Assembly (NCBI GenBank): GCA_025054715.1
Contig: JANWYH010000003.1
Location: 60,781 to 124,780, forward strand
Origin: Pyrinomonadaceae bacterium
GTDB lineage: Bacteria; Acidobacteriota; Blastocatellia; Pyrinomonadales; Pyrinomonadaceae
Length of the DNA: 64,000 nucleotides
Direction: 5' to 3'
Positions 25,289 to 34,346 of the stretch are shown piece by piece. How positions within the stretch are numbered: the stretch's first letter is position 1; each line of letters begins with the position of its first letter. The notes below the pieces were generated by a model, which saw nothing but the letters and a program-made list of their open reading frames with translations, did not search any database and was not told the DNA's origin. The translations under genes were made by a program, and so were the position numbers.

Positions 25289-26497
25289 TTACTCTTGATT
25301 TTCTCCGTTTGACTTGTTACTTTTTCCGGTCGCAGCGGCTTGAGCTTGTGGAAGCGGAAGCCCTATGGCGTCTGATTTTGTCAAAGATTCCTCTTCTGAC
25401 GGGTATTCACCCGTTTCGCTTATGATCATCTTTCCCGTTTGTTTCATAAAAATAAGCTTTCCAGAACTTTCATCAAAATCTATCGTAACTAGATCACCTG
25501 TCTCGACTTGTTCGGTTGCAACCAGATTTGAAAGTGGATAAACGAGAAATCTTTCGATGGCACGTTTTAAGTGTCGGGCACCATATTTCAGATCGGTTCC
25601 CTCCCGCAAGAGAAATTCTTTTGCAGGTTGAGTGCATTCGAAAACAAATTTAGTTCCAGCAGATTCTGTTATTCTATTTTGCACTTGCTGAAGCTCTATT
25701 TCTAAAATCTGCCTCAAGTGATGTTCTTTGAGACTTCGGAAAACCACCACTTTGTCAATTCGATTCATAAATTCAGGCGAAAATTTGCGCTTTGCCGCCT
25801 CGAGTGCAGTTCTATAGATTTTCGTATCTATTTCGGTATCCTCTGGATTTTTAGTAGCTTTACTAGGAGTAAAACCTATTCCACCAGAAATTAACTCTGA
25901 CATTTCCCTAGCCCCTAGATTTGAAGTCATGATAACAATAGTTTTTGAAAAATCAACTTTGCGATTATCTCCAAGCGTCAGAGTTGCTTTGTCGAGAATT
26001 CCCAGAAGTAATTGCCAAAGCGCATCTGAAGCCTTTTCTATCTCGTCGAATAGAACAAAAGTAAGTTTAAGATCGTCAGTGTGGCATTTATCGAGGTTTT
26101 CTTGAGTCAGCATAGGAGAGGTTTCTCGATGCCCTAAGTATCCAGGCGGCGAACCAATCAATTTTGCTATTTCGTGTGAATGCTGAAATTCAGCACAGTC
26201 AATCTTAACTACAGCATTCGGATCTCCAAATAGAATTTCTGCAGCAGCTTCTACAACTCGCGTTTTCCCTGAACCGGTCGGTCCTAGAAATAACATCGTT
26301 CCGATGGGACGAGTAGGATTATTCATCCCTGCCAAATAAATTTGGAAAAGTCCTGTTATTCGGCGAACTGCCCTTTCCTGCCCAACTATTTTTGCAAAGA
26401 GCTTTTCCTCGAACTCTTGAGCTCTAGGACTCTTCAGGTCAGGATTAAGAAGAATTCTTTTACCTGTGGTCTTAAGCTTTTTTGCCTCGGTATTCAT
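25289..26497 (-). CDS. Single-ring Clp/Hsp100-type AAA+ ATPase
   Basis: 402 residues from the ATG at 26497, chosen for GAGGAG 5 bases upstream; the frame extends 8 codons further. The core is like the second ATPase ring of ClpB/ClpC: KIVGQERAVRRI, Walker A GPTGSGKTR, the pore loop GSPPGYLGH, Walker B LTFVLFDEIEKA, sensor 1 IVIMTSNLGA and the C-terminal D2-small domain (DLKYGARHLKRAIERFLVYPL). The N-domain, D1 ring and middle domain are absent. There is no ClpP-binding loop I can identify and no ClpX zinc finger. It may be a disaggregase/unfoldase variant with unknown substrates. Confidence 0.88.
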   Translation of the reverse strand: MNTEAKKLKTTGKRILLNPDLKSPRAQEFEEKLFAKIVGQERAVRRITGLFQIYLAGMNNPTRPIGTMLFLGPTGSGKTRVVEAAAEILFGDPNAVVKIDCAEFQHSHEIAKLIGSPPGYLGHRETSPMLTQENLDKCHTDDLKLTFVLFDEIEKASDALWQLLLGILDKATLTLGDNRKVDFSKTIVIMTSNLGAREMSELISGGIGFTPSKATKNPEDTEIDTKIYRTALEAAKRKFSPEFMNRIDKVVVFRSLKEHHLRQILEIELQQVQNRITESAGTKFVFECTQPAKEFLLREGTDLKYGARHLKRAIERFLVYPLSNLVATEQVETGDLVTIDFDESSGKLIFMKQTGKMIISETGEYPSEEESLTKSDAIGLPLPQAQAAATGKSNKSNGENQE

Positions 26498-26756
26498 ATT
26501 TTCTCCTCGCGTAATGCACATCTAAAAAAATCTTATACTTTGTTTGATGTAATAGACAAACTCTCAATCGGATTTTCCGTCCTTTCGGCACTAGCTAAAT
26601 TTTCTGATGTTTTCGAAAGAACCTTTGTTTACTGAGGTAGTCAGACAGGTTTAAAATGTGAAAAAGTAGCCACCAAGGAATTATTGCATAAAGACGGAAG
26701 ATTTGCAACGGACCTGTAGAAAATTATTGACAAAATCTTCTTATGAGAATTACACT

Positions 26757-27428
26757 ATGAGCAGAAAGAAACAGTTTGTTGAGCCTTTGACAATTGAGAA
26801 AGTAATCGCAACGCACAAAGAAAGAAAACTTGAAATTCGTGCTAGGCTAGCTGAATTCGCTCGAATATGGCAGTCTGCTTCAGATGAAAAGCTGTGGGAG
26901 GAGATGGTTTTCTGCTTTTTTACTGCTGGCTGCTCAGCTAGAATGGGGCTTCGCTGTATTGAGAAAGTTCGCCCGTTGCTAATAAATGGTAGTCAAGAAG
27001 AAATAGAAACTGCTTTGCTCGGAAGTCATCGTTACCCTAGAGCACGAGCAAGATATATAGTTGCTACGAGAGAGTTTCTGAAAAGTGAGATTAAAATGCA
27101 GATTCGTCAAAAGCTTGCTAGTTTCAGCGATCCTGTAGAAAGAAGAGACTGGCTTGCTAAAGAAAGACGAATAAAAGGGCTAGGTTACAAGGAAGCTAGC
27201 CATTTTCTAAGAAACATAGGCTTCAAAGGCTATGCGATACTTGATAAACACATTCTGAACTCGATGAAAGAACTCGGACTGATAGACGATGTTAAACCAC
27301 CGAGCACTCGTTCAAGGTATCTTGAGATTGAAGATAAATTAAAAAACTTTTCCGCATCACTGGAAATTGAGCTTGATGAAATGGACTTAGTTCTTTGGTC
27401 TATCAAAACAGGTGAGATATTAAAATAA
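26757..27428 (+). CDS. 8-oxoguanine DNA glycosylase/AP lyase, Ogg2 type
   Basis: 223 residues from the ATG at 26757. The helix-hairpin-helix region is LGYKEASHFLRNIGF, containing the Schiff-base Lys, followed by the catalytic Asp in YAILDKHIL. This pairing and the small size fit the Ogg2 (archaeal-type) subfamily rather than MutM or AlkA. It excises oxidised guanine and cleaves the strand. A TTG-initiated extension to 26703 seems unlikely. No clear SD precedes the ATG, and TTGACA (26727-26732) lies just upstream. It is followed by the protease gene after 32 bases. Confidence 0.87.
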   Translation: MSRKKQFVEPLTIEKVIATHKERKLEIRARLAEFARIWQSASDEKLWEEMVFCFFTAGCSARMGLRCIEKVRPLLINGSQEEIETALLGSHRYPRARARYIVATREFLKSEIKMQIRQKLASFSDPVERRDWLAKERRIKGLGYKEASHFLRNIGFKGYAILDKHILNSMKELGLIDDVKPPSTRSRYLEIEDKLKNFSASLEIELDEMDLVLWSIKTGEILK

Positions 27429-27460
27429 AAACAATAGTTTTTGAGAAAGGAGTAAAGAAA

Positions 27461-29035
27461 ATGCTTCAACTCGGCTTGTTACAAAAGAGTCGTGCTAGTG
27501 GGCTTGCCTGTTTTGTTTTAATTTCCATTATCTTTGCAAATCCAGCACTACCGTTAGCAAGCGAAGCAGATGATTTTTCAAAAACAAAAAAACAAGCCGA
27601 GAAACTCAAACGAAAAGGCGATTATGAGCAAGCTGAAAAGCTTTTTCGTTATCTTCTCGAATTAAGACCGCAAGATTCTGATCTCAAGTTAAAGCTTGCA
27701 TACGTTTTAATGAAGAAGCAGCGTCTTGTCGAAGCTTACGATTATGCTTATCCTGTAGCAAAAGAGGAACCTAAAAATTCGCTAGCTTTTGCAGTTTTAG
27801 GGATGATTCTGCTTGGAGCAGGCAATTTCAAAGACGCTTCCATCTGTTTCATTAACTCTCTAAACCTAAATAGAAAAGAAGACCTTGCATGGGCTGGGCT
27901 TGGACTTCTAGATTTTTACGAAAACCGCCTTCAAGAAAGCTTGGGAAAATTGGAAGAAGCCCATTTCCTTGAACCAGATGAGCCTGATTATCTGTTTTCG
28001 ATGGCTCAAGTTAGCGCAAGATTAGAGTTATACAAACAAGCTGCAAACTACTACCAAAAGTTCTTAGAAATAGCGCCTCCAACCGATGTTGATAGACGAG
28101 AAAGAATAAAGGGTTTGATGAAATTTCTTCGTTACGTAGGCGATCAAGGAAAGCTTTATTCGCTCAGCGGAGCAGATAGAACTTCTGTAACGATGAAGCT
28201 GATGCGAGACCGCCCAGCAATTCCGGTTTATATTGGAAAACACAAAGAACCTTTTAATTTCGTTTTAGACACGGGTTCAGGAATCTCAGTAATAAGTGAA
28301 AGGACAGCTGAAAGGCTTGGCATAAAACCGATTGCTAGAGGCGGAAAGGCACGCGGAATAGGTGGCGATGGCAAGTTTGAGATTATTTACGGCTTTCTTT
28401 CCTCAATAAAAATTGGAGACATAAAAATTGAAAACGTTCCTGTTTACATACGAAAGTTTCATAGCAGTCAAGAAAATGTTGATGGATATATCGGTCTATC
28501 AGTAATCTCGAAGTTTCTAGCAACAATTGATTATGGTTCACTTCAGTTTACGCTGATAAGACGTGACGACAAAAGGGCATTTGATTTTACACCAGCAGCA
28601 AAAACTAAGTTTTTCAAACTGAGGTTGACACCAAGCGGTTACCTTAGCGGAGAAGTGTTTATTGATGGCGTAGAATCACCGCTAAACTTCATAGTGGATA
28701 CAGGAGCAAGCATATCAGTCATATCTGACGAACTAGCCAGCTTGGAGCCTATCAGACAATTTGCTTCAGAAGAAAAATTGGTCGTGATTGGAGCAGCAGG
28801 TATCGCTGAAGACGTGCCCTCCTACATTCTCCCCAAAATTACTTTTGCAGAGCAAACCCGTGAAAACCTAAAAGCCATAGTCTTAAACCTCGATGTAATA
28901 AACGAAACAGCGGGTTTTTATCAGGCTGGAATTCTTGGAAGTAATTTCCTCAAGCATTATCGCTTAACTTTTGACTTCGTCGCTTCAAAAGTTTATCTTG
29001 AACCTATATACGATGGTGCCTCAGCAAAAAGATAA
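27461..29035 (+). CDS. Exported TPR protein with two retropepsin-like aspartyl protease domains
   Basis: 524 residues. A signal peptide (about 1-33, ending near LPLASEA) is followed by about four TPR units at 40-220 (RKGDYEQAEKLFRYLLELRP, AVLGMILLGAGNFKDASICF). Two clan AA protease domains come next: the first with FVLDTGSGISVIS (about residue 270), the second with FIVDTGASISVIS (about 412). Each has a hydrophobic-hydrophobic-Gly segment (IGLSVISKFL and GILGSNFLKHY). The two halves could form one pseudo-dimeric pepsin-like active site. GAAAGGAG precedes the ATG. Substrates are unknown; it is probably periplasmic. Confidence 0.88.
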   Translation: MLQLGLLQKSRASGLACFVLISIIFANPALPLASEADDFSKTKKQAEKLKRKGDYEQAEKLFRYLLELRPQDSDLKLKLAYVLMKKQRLVEAYDYAYPVAKEEPKNSLAFAVLGMILLGAGNFKDASICFINSLNLNRKEDLAWAGLGLLDFYENRLQESLGKLEEAHFLEPDEPDYLFSMAQVSARLELYKQAANYYQKFLEIAPPTDVDRRERIKGLMKFLRYVGDQGKLYSLSGADRTSVTMKLMRDRPAIPVYIGKHKEPFNFVLDTGSGISVISERTAERLGIKPIARGGKARGIGGDGKFEIIYGFLSSIKIGDIKIENVPVYIRKFHSSQENVDGYIGLSVISKFLATIDYGSLQFTLIRRDDKRAFDFTPAAKTKFFKLRLTPSGYLSGEVFIDGVESPLNFIVDTGASISVISDELASLEPIRQFASEEKLVVIGAAGIAEDVPSYILPKITFAEQTRENLKAIVLNLDVINETAGFYQAGILGSNFLKHYRLTFDFVASKVYLEPIYDGASAKR

Positions 29036-29038
29036 GAC

Positions 29039-29500
29039 ATGAAAACTTCTATATATCTTGAAACTTCTGTGATTGGAGCTTATCTGGACAACAGCGAGCC
29101 ATTTCGTCGTGACCTAACAATACGATGGATGGAGCATGAACTTTGCGAGTATGAGGCTTTCATATCACCGATTGTTCGGCGCGAAATCGAGATGATGCCT
29201 GAACCTTACAGAACAGGTTATCTTAAGATAATAGAGCCAATTAGATGTCTAGACATCTGCGAAGAAGCAGCGATTTTGGCAGAAGCATACATATCGAGAG
29301 GAATTTTTCACAGAAAAAATATGATTGACGCATTTCATGTAGCATTAGCATCAGTTAATGAAATTGATTATTTCGTTACATGGAGCTTTGGAAGGCTGGC
29401 AAATGTCAGAAAACAAGCCAGAATAAGCGTCTTTAACCTTGCCTCAGGATTTTTTGTGCCTACAATCGTAACGCCTGAATTTTTGGTTCACGTGAACTAG
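29039..29500 (+). CDS. PIN-domain protein (VapC-like), no cognate antitoxin seen
   Basis: 153 residues. The PIN pattern is [14 protein letters not shown], where the usual first Asp is Glu, followed by the conserved Glu in [11 protein letters not shown], then [23 protein letters not shown] with the last two acidic positions. This subfamily often keeps Glu at the first site. It is probably a Mg-dependent ribonuclease. It starts 3 bases after the protease gene. No small antitoxin gene precedes or follows it, so toxin function is uncertain. Confidence 0.82.
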   Translation: MKTSIYLETSVIGAYLDNSEPFRRDLTIRWMEHELCEYEAFISPIVRREIEMMPEPYRTGYLKIIEPIRCLDICEEAAILAEAYISRGIFHRKNMIDAFHVALASVNEIDYFVTWSFGRLANVRKQARISVFNLASGFFVPTIVTPEFLVHVN

Positions 29501-29535
29501 CCATTATAAAAAGAACTCTGCTAAGATATTTTGAC

Positions 29536-30663
29536 ATGAAAAGCCTGAAACCTTCTGTTTACTGGCTTCTTGTTTTTGTTCCAGTCGCTTTTGTTTTTCG
29601 TTTTTTTCCGTCATTAGAAAATCCTACGATGCTATTTGTCTTCTCTTGTCTTGCTATTATTCCGCTTGCTGGTTTAATGGGAAAAGCAACCGAGCATCTC
29701 GCAGAAAAGCTTGGTGAAGGCGTAGGTGGACTTTTGAACGCTACATTTGGAAACGCAGCAGAGCTTATTATAGCCTTGTTTGCGCTCTGGAAAGGACTGG
29801 AAGGCGTTGTTAAAGCCTCAATAACTGGGGCTATAATCGGCAACATGCTTTTAGTTCTCGGTCTATCATTACTTTTGGGCGGGATAAAATTCAAAAAGCA
29901 AGAATTTGAGCGAACTGCAGCAAGTAGCACAGCGACAGCTTTGACACTTGCTGCTATTGCTCTCTTAATTCCTACGGTTTTTCACATTGTTGCAGCACAA
30001 ACTCCAATCGAGCTTGGTGGATGGACTCCAGAAAAAGAACAAGACTTGAGCCTAGCAATTGCAATAGTCCTCTTTATAACATATCTGGGAACGCTCTTTT
30101 TCTCCCTTTATACACACAAGGAGCTTTTTATCGGGAAAGCGATGCAGGGTGCCATCGCAGAAGTTGGTCGCGAAGAAGAAAAAGCAGGCGAACATTGGTC
30201 ACTGAAACGTTCAGTTATTACTCTGCTTATTGCAACGATTTTTGTAGCTATAGTTTCTGAATTTCTGGTAGGAGCTGTAGAACAGGCAAAAGAGGTTTTA
30301 GGTTTTACAGAGGTCTTTGTTGGAGTCGTAATCGTTGCTATTGTCGGAAATGCAGCGGAACACTCTTCAGCCATACTGATGGCTATGAGAAACAAAATGG
30401 ACTTAAGCTTAAGTATCGCTCTAGGTTCATCGCTTCAAATTGCCCTTTTCGTAGCTCCAATACTGCTTTTTGTCTCTTATCTTTTCGGAAAACCAATGAA
30501 CCTTGAATTTACGATCCCAGAAGTAGTAGCCGTTTTAGCTTCGATATTAATAGTCGAGCAAATCTGCTCCGATGGAGAAAGCAACTGGATTGAAGGCTTA
30601 CAACTTCTTTCTGTTTATGTAATTTTAGGTATCTTGTTTTACTTTCTACCAGACGCTCATTAA
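29536..30663 (+). CDS. Calcium/proton exchanger (CaCA family)
   Basis: 375 residues, about 11 membrane spans. The two alpha-repeats with the ion-binding glutamates are [21 protein letters not shown] (about 66-86) and [20 protein letters not shown] (about 266-285). A short acidic loop in the middle ([13 protein letters not shown]) separates the halves. It exports Ca2+ in exchange for H+ across the cytoplasmic membrane. It lies 35 bases after the PIN gene and may share its transcript or use a separate promoter. The region contains no riboswitch that I can support. Confidence 0.94.
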   Translation: MKSLKPSVYWLLVFVPVAFVFRFFPSLENPTMLFVFSCLAIIPLAGLMGKATEHLAEKLGEGVGGLLNATFGNAAELIIALFALWKGLEGVVKASITGAIIGNMLLVLGLSLLLGGIKFKKQEFERTAASSTATALTLAAIALLIPTVFHIVAAQTPIELGGWTPEKEQDLSLAIAIVLFITYLGTLFFSLYTHKELFIGKAMQGAIAEVGREEEKAGEHWSLKRSVITLLIATIFVAIVSEFLVGAVEQAKEVLGFTEVFVGVVIVAIVGNAAEHSSAILMAMRNKMDLSLSIALGSSLQIALFVAPILLFVSYLFGKPMNLEFTIPEVVAVLASILIVEQICSDGESNWIEGLQLLSVYVILGILFYFLPDAH

Positions 30664-30670
30664 GATAGCT

Positions 30671-30919
30671 TTATACGATTTCTAGCAAAACGTATTCAAA
30701 CCAACACTCTGTGCAAAAAACGTGGTTTTGCCTAATTTGATTTGTCAATTCAGCAGACAAAGGAAGTCTTTCTACAATCATTCTTTCTTCCGCATCAAGC
30801 TCAAACCAAGTTTTTAAACGGAAAGAACAACATCTAGGGCAAATTTTACTAAAGAAAGGCTCTCTTTCGGTTTTAGTTTCCACGATGAAATTGTAAAATT
30901 TCATTAAGGTTCTTTTCAA
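30671..30919 (-). CDS. Small Cys-rich (zinc-ribbon-like) protein, function unknown
   Basis: 82 residues. Two Cys pairs, CPRCCSF (about 27-30) and CTECWFE (about 70-73), are 40 residues apart and could bind one zinc. The segment between is charged (TWFELDAEERMIVERLPLS). It has no signal or membrane segment. It is convergent with the exchanger gene (7 bases between stops) and divergent from the M14 peptidase. The balanced composition and Cys pairs suggest a real gene. Confidence 0.6.
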   Translation of the reverse strand: MKRTLMKFYNFIVETKTEREPFFSKICPRCCSFRLKTWFELDAEERMIVERLPLSAELTNQIRQNHVFCTECWFEYVLLEIV

Positions 30920-30942
30920 CTTTTGAAAACTTACGTTCGAAA

Positions 30943-33714
30943 ATGAAAAAGTCTCTTATTGTTGTTCTTTTGCTCTTCGCTTTTCTTCAAATCTTTTCTC
31001 AAAATTTTGAATCTCCTGAAATTCCAGAGTTTGATTTCTACACCCGCGGTCCTTATCGCAAGGAAGTACCGACACCGCAAAAATTACTTCGATATGACAT
31101 AGGCAAGTTTCATACGACCTATGCCCAGATGGAAACAGTCATAAACGCGATTGCAAAAGCAGCTTCCGATAGGGTTCGCATATTCGAACTAGGGCTTACA
31201 AACGAGTATAGGATGATTTATCTTATAGCAATCTCGTCGCCAGAAAATCTTGCTCGCCTTGACGAGATTAAAGCAAATAACGCTCGCCTTACTGATCCCC
31301 GAAAAACATCGCCAAAGGAAGCTGAAAACATCATTAATAGCAATCCACTTATAGTTTGGCTTGCCTACACGATTCACGGAAACGAATCAGCTTCATTCGA
31401 AGCCATGATGCAGGTCGTCTATCAGCTTGCTGCATCGGAAGAACCTGCAACACTTGAGATTCTGAAAAACCTGGTTGTTCTAATTATCCCCTGCCAAAAC
31501 CCAGATGGGCATGAGCGATTTGTTACGTGGTATAACTCCGTTGCAATGGGAAATGCTGATAAAAACGCATTAGAACATCGTGAGCCATGGAGCATTTTCG
31601 GAAGATACAATCATTATCGCTTTGATCTAAACCGCGACAACATCGCCGCAACACAGGTCGAAACTCAGATCTTGCAAAAAGCCTTTTTTGAGTGGAACCC
31701 TCAAGTCGTAGCTGATCATCACGGGCAGCCATCACAATATTTCTTCCCTCCTGCGGCACTACCAATAAACCCCAACCTACCTCAACCCGTTACAGACAAA
31801 TGGATGGACATTTTTGGTCGCGCAAATGCAGCAAGCTTTGATCTACAAAAATGGGATTACTATGTTCGGGACGTTTTCGACTTATTTTATCCGGGATATT
31901 GGGATTCTTTTCCTTCTCTGAATGGAGCAACGGGAATGACCTACGAGACGGATGGGGGCGGTTTCAAGGGGCTAAGATGGACACGCGACGATGGTTCCAT
32001 AATTACGCTTCGATCCGCGATTGCAAAGCATTTTGTTGCATCAATGACTACTCTTGAAACAGCATCAAAATACACTCGCGAAAGACTACGCGATTTTTAC
32101 GAATTCCGTCGCAGTGCAATCGAAGAAGTTAAAGCCGAGAAGATAAAAAGAATTATAGTTTTGCCCCAAAAAGACAGAGTAAAAACAGCAGAATTGATGG
32201 AAACCTTAAAGAAAATGCGCATCGAGATCGGTATTCTTCGTCAGCCATTTACTTCAAAACTTGCTCACAGCTACCGCCAAAAGAACTCTCCGGCAGAAAC
32301 AGTAAACTTCCCTGCTGGAGCATATGTAATAGAACTTAATCAGCCGCAAAAACGCCTGATAAAAGCACTCCTGGAACCCGACACTCCCCAGAATAAGGAA
32401 TTTATAGACGAGCAAGTTGCTCGCTTTAGAAGAAACCAAATGCGCGGGAAACAACAACCAAAAGAAGAATATGCCTTCTATGATATAACAGCATGGAGCT
32501 TACCACTTGCCTTTGGCGTTGACGCATACTGGACGGAAGACGCAGTTCCTATATCAACAGAACCGCTCACAGATGAGTATTTAAATGCCGTAAAAACAGG
32601 AAGCGTGAGCGGGCGAGCACAAATAGCTTATGTTTTCCCCTATGATACAGACTCAGCTCCAATAATGGCATTAAGGCTACTTAATGAAGGTTTCCGAGTA
32701 AACGTCGCAACTCGCCAAATTAACGCTGGTGGTAAAATGTGGAAACCCGGAACATTCGTTGTAAGAGTTACTAGAAACTCTGAAAAAGTGCATGAAGCGG
32801 TCTCTAGGCTAGCTCGTGAATTAGGAGTGAATGTTACAGCCGTTAACACGGGCTATTTTGACAGCGGTGATACAGGCGTAGGTAGTGAGGCGTTAGTTGC
32901 TCTGGAAAAACCAAAAATTGCAATGCTCGGTGACGAAGGCGTTGATCAAACCTCGTTCGGTTCAGTATGGTGGATCTTCGATAAATACAAGCTAGAATTC
33001 ACAGCGCTAAGTTTCGCTGCTATTCGCTCAGGCGCTCTGAAAAATTATGACATCTTAATATTGCCCGATGGCTCACCTGATAGATACTTTGCATCACTCG
33101 GCAAAAGCGGCGTTGAAAACTTAAAGGATTGGATTCAACGAGGCGGAACGCTTATCACAATTAGAGGTGCTTCCGTTTTTACCACGCTCAAAGACGTTGC
33201 ATTGACAACATCTTCTTTGGTTGGAACCGAAGAAGAAAAACCCGCTGAAGAAAAGAAAACTCCTGAAACAAAATCCGAAGAACCAAGCCAAACAGATAAA
33301 CAAAACATTTTGCTTCCTCCAGTTCTTTCACCTTCAGCCTCAATGAATAAAATACCTGAAGTTGTACCCGGTGCGATTATGCGAGCCACAGCCGATTTAA
33401 CTACTTACTTTAATTATGGACTTGAGGAAGAATTCTTACCAGTACTTCTTTCAAGCGGATATTTCTTCCGATTATCAAAGGAAGGAACTAATGCGATCAT
33501 TTTTGATCGAACACCGAAAAAAACACTGACAATCTCCGGGTTTACCTGGGAAGGAAATACAGAAGAACTTCTTCGCGGAACCGCTTATATGATAGTCGAG
33601 CATCGTGGGCAAGGAAATGTCGTTATTTTCGCTGAAGAGCCTTTCTTCCGAGGCTTTTTCCGTTCAATGACACGACCCTTTTTCAACGCTATCTTGTTCC
33701 GTAAAGGATTCTAA
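30943..33714 (+). CDS. Secreted M14-family zinc carboxypeptidase
   Basis: 923 residues with a signal peptide (MKKSLIVVLLLFAFLQIFSQ). The zinc ligands are HGNE (His145, Glu148) and the His in VVADHHGQP. Substrate-binding DLNRDN follows the family pattern, and the general-base Glu is likely in MTYETDGGG. After the peptidase domain (to about 370) comes a long C-terminal region with a GATase1-like fold (IAMLGDEGVDQTSFG, DILILPDGS) and a Pro/Glu/Lys-rich linker near residues 765-790. It probably digests peptides outside the cytoplasm. The next gene starts 3 bases after its stop. Confidence 0.9.
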   Translation: MKKSLIVVLLLFAFLQIFSQNFESPEIPEFDFYTRGPYRKEVPTPQKLLRYDIGKFHTTYAQMETVINAIAKAASDRVRIFELGLTNEYRMIYLIAISSPENLARLDEIKANNARLTDPRKTSPKEAENIINSNPLIVWLAYTIHGNESASFEAMMQVVYQLAASEEPATLEILKNLVVLIIPCQNPDGHERFVTWYNSVAMGNADKNALEHREPWSIFGRYNHYRFDLNRDNIAATQVETQILQKAFFEWNPQVVADHHGQPSQYFFPPAALPINPNLPQPVTDKWMDIFGRANAASFDLQKWDYYVRDVFDLFYPGYWDSFPSLNGATGMTYETDGGGFKGLRWTRDDGSIITLRSAIAKHFVASMTTLETASKYTRERLRDFYEFRRSAIEEVKAEKIKRIIVLPQKDRVKTAELMETLKKMRIEIGILRQPFTSKLAHSYRQKNSPAETVNFPAGAYVIELNQPQKRLIKALLEPDTPQNKEFIDEQVARFRRNQMRGKQQPKEEYAFYDITAWSLPLAFGVDAYWTEDAVPISTEPLTDEYLNAVKTGSVSGRAQIAYVFPYDTDSAPIMALRLLNEGFRVNVATRQINAGGKMWKPGTFVVRVTRNSEKVHEAVSRLARELGVNVTAVNTGYFDSGDTGVGSEALVALEKPKIAMLGDEGVDQTSFGSVWWIFDKYKLEFTALSFAAIRSGALKNYDILILPDGSPDRYFASLGKSGVENLKDWIQRGGTLITIRGASVFTTLKDVALTTSSLVGTEEEKPAEEKKTPETKSEEPSQTDKQNILLPPVLSPSASMNKIPEVVPGAIMRATADLTTYFNYGLEEEFLPVLLSSGYFFRLSKEGTNAIIFDRTPKKTLTISGFTWEGNTEELLRGTAYMIVEHRGQGNVVIFAEEPFFRGFFRSMTRPFFNAILFRKGF

Positions 33715-33716
33715 AG

Positions 33717-34346
33717 ATGATTTACGACATAACCTTTCCTATTTACGAAGGCATGCCAATTTACGAAGGTGATCCATCAGTCAGGATGGAAGCTTACACG
33801 CTAATAGCAAAGGGCGATACTGCAAACGTTACAAAATTGTGTTTCGGCGCTCACACAGCAACCCATATTGACGCACCTAATCACTTCATTGAAGGCGCCC
33901 GAAAAGTCCATGAAATCGACCTTGAAAAAATGATAGGAAAGTGTAAAGTTGTTGATATCGAAGAAACTGTGGATGCAATCGAGCCCAAACATCTCAAAGG
34001 CTTAGAGGAAGTCGAGCGCATCTTGTTTAAAACCAAAAACTCCAACTTTTGGAACGAACCTGAAAAAGGATTCCGAAAGGATTTTACCTACATAACGCCT
34101 GAAGCTGCAAAAATTCTAGCCGAGTATCAGATAAAATTAGTTGGAATTGATTATTTATCAGTTGAAAAATTCGGATCAGAAGACTTCAAAACTCATATAA
34201 CACTACTTAAAAGGGAAATAGTTATATTAGAAGGGTTAGACTTAAGAAACGTTCCTGCCGGCGATTATGAGCTAATTTGTCTACCATTAAAAATTATAAA
34301 CGAGTTGGGAGACGGAGCACCCGCAAGAGCTATTTTGCGCGCTTAA
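33717..34346 (+). CDS. Cyclase family protein (kynurenine formamidase-like)
   Basis: 209 residues. The metal-binding signature is CFGAHTATHIDAPNHF (HxxTHxDxPxH pattern, with Gly replaced by Ala), near residues 40-55. Further family motifs are YITPEAAKIL and KLVGIDYLSVEKFG. Members hydrolyse N-formylkynurenine or isatin-like amides with Mn/Zn; the exact substrate is open. It is coupled to the M14 peptidase gene, and its stop overlaps the convergent RDD gene by 4 bases. Confidence 0.88.
   Translation: MIYDITFPIYEGMPIYEGDPSVRMEAYTLIAKGDTANVTKLCFGAHTATHIDAPNHFIEGARKVHEIDLEKMIGKCKVVDIEETVDAIEPKHLKGLEEVERILFKTKNSNFWNEPEKGFRKDFTYITPEAAKILAEYQIKLVGIDYLSVEKFGSEDFKTHITLLKREIVILEGLDLRNVPAGDYELICLPLKIINELGDGAPARAILRA

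Noticed and set aside
25138-25425. Plus-strand 95-codon frame through the small-RNA region
   Set aside because: It starts inside the -35 box, has no ribosome site, crosses the terminator and overlaps the 3' end of the Clp-like gene.
29521-29535. Ca2+-responsive riboswitch before the exchanger gene
   Set aside because: The intergenic gap is 35 bases, too short for a known switch of this kind.
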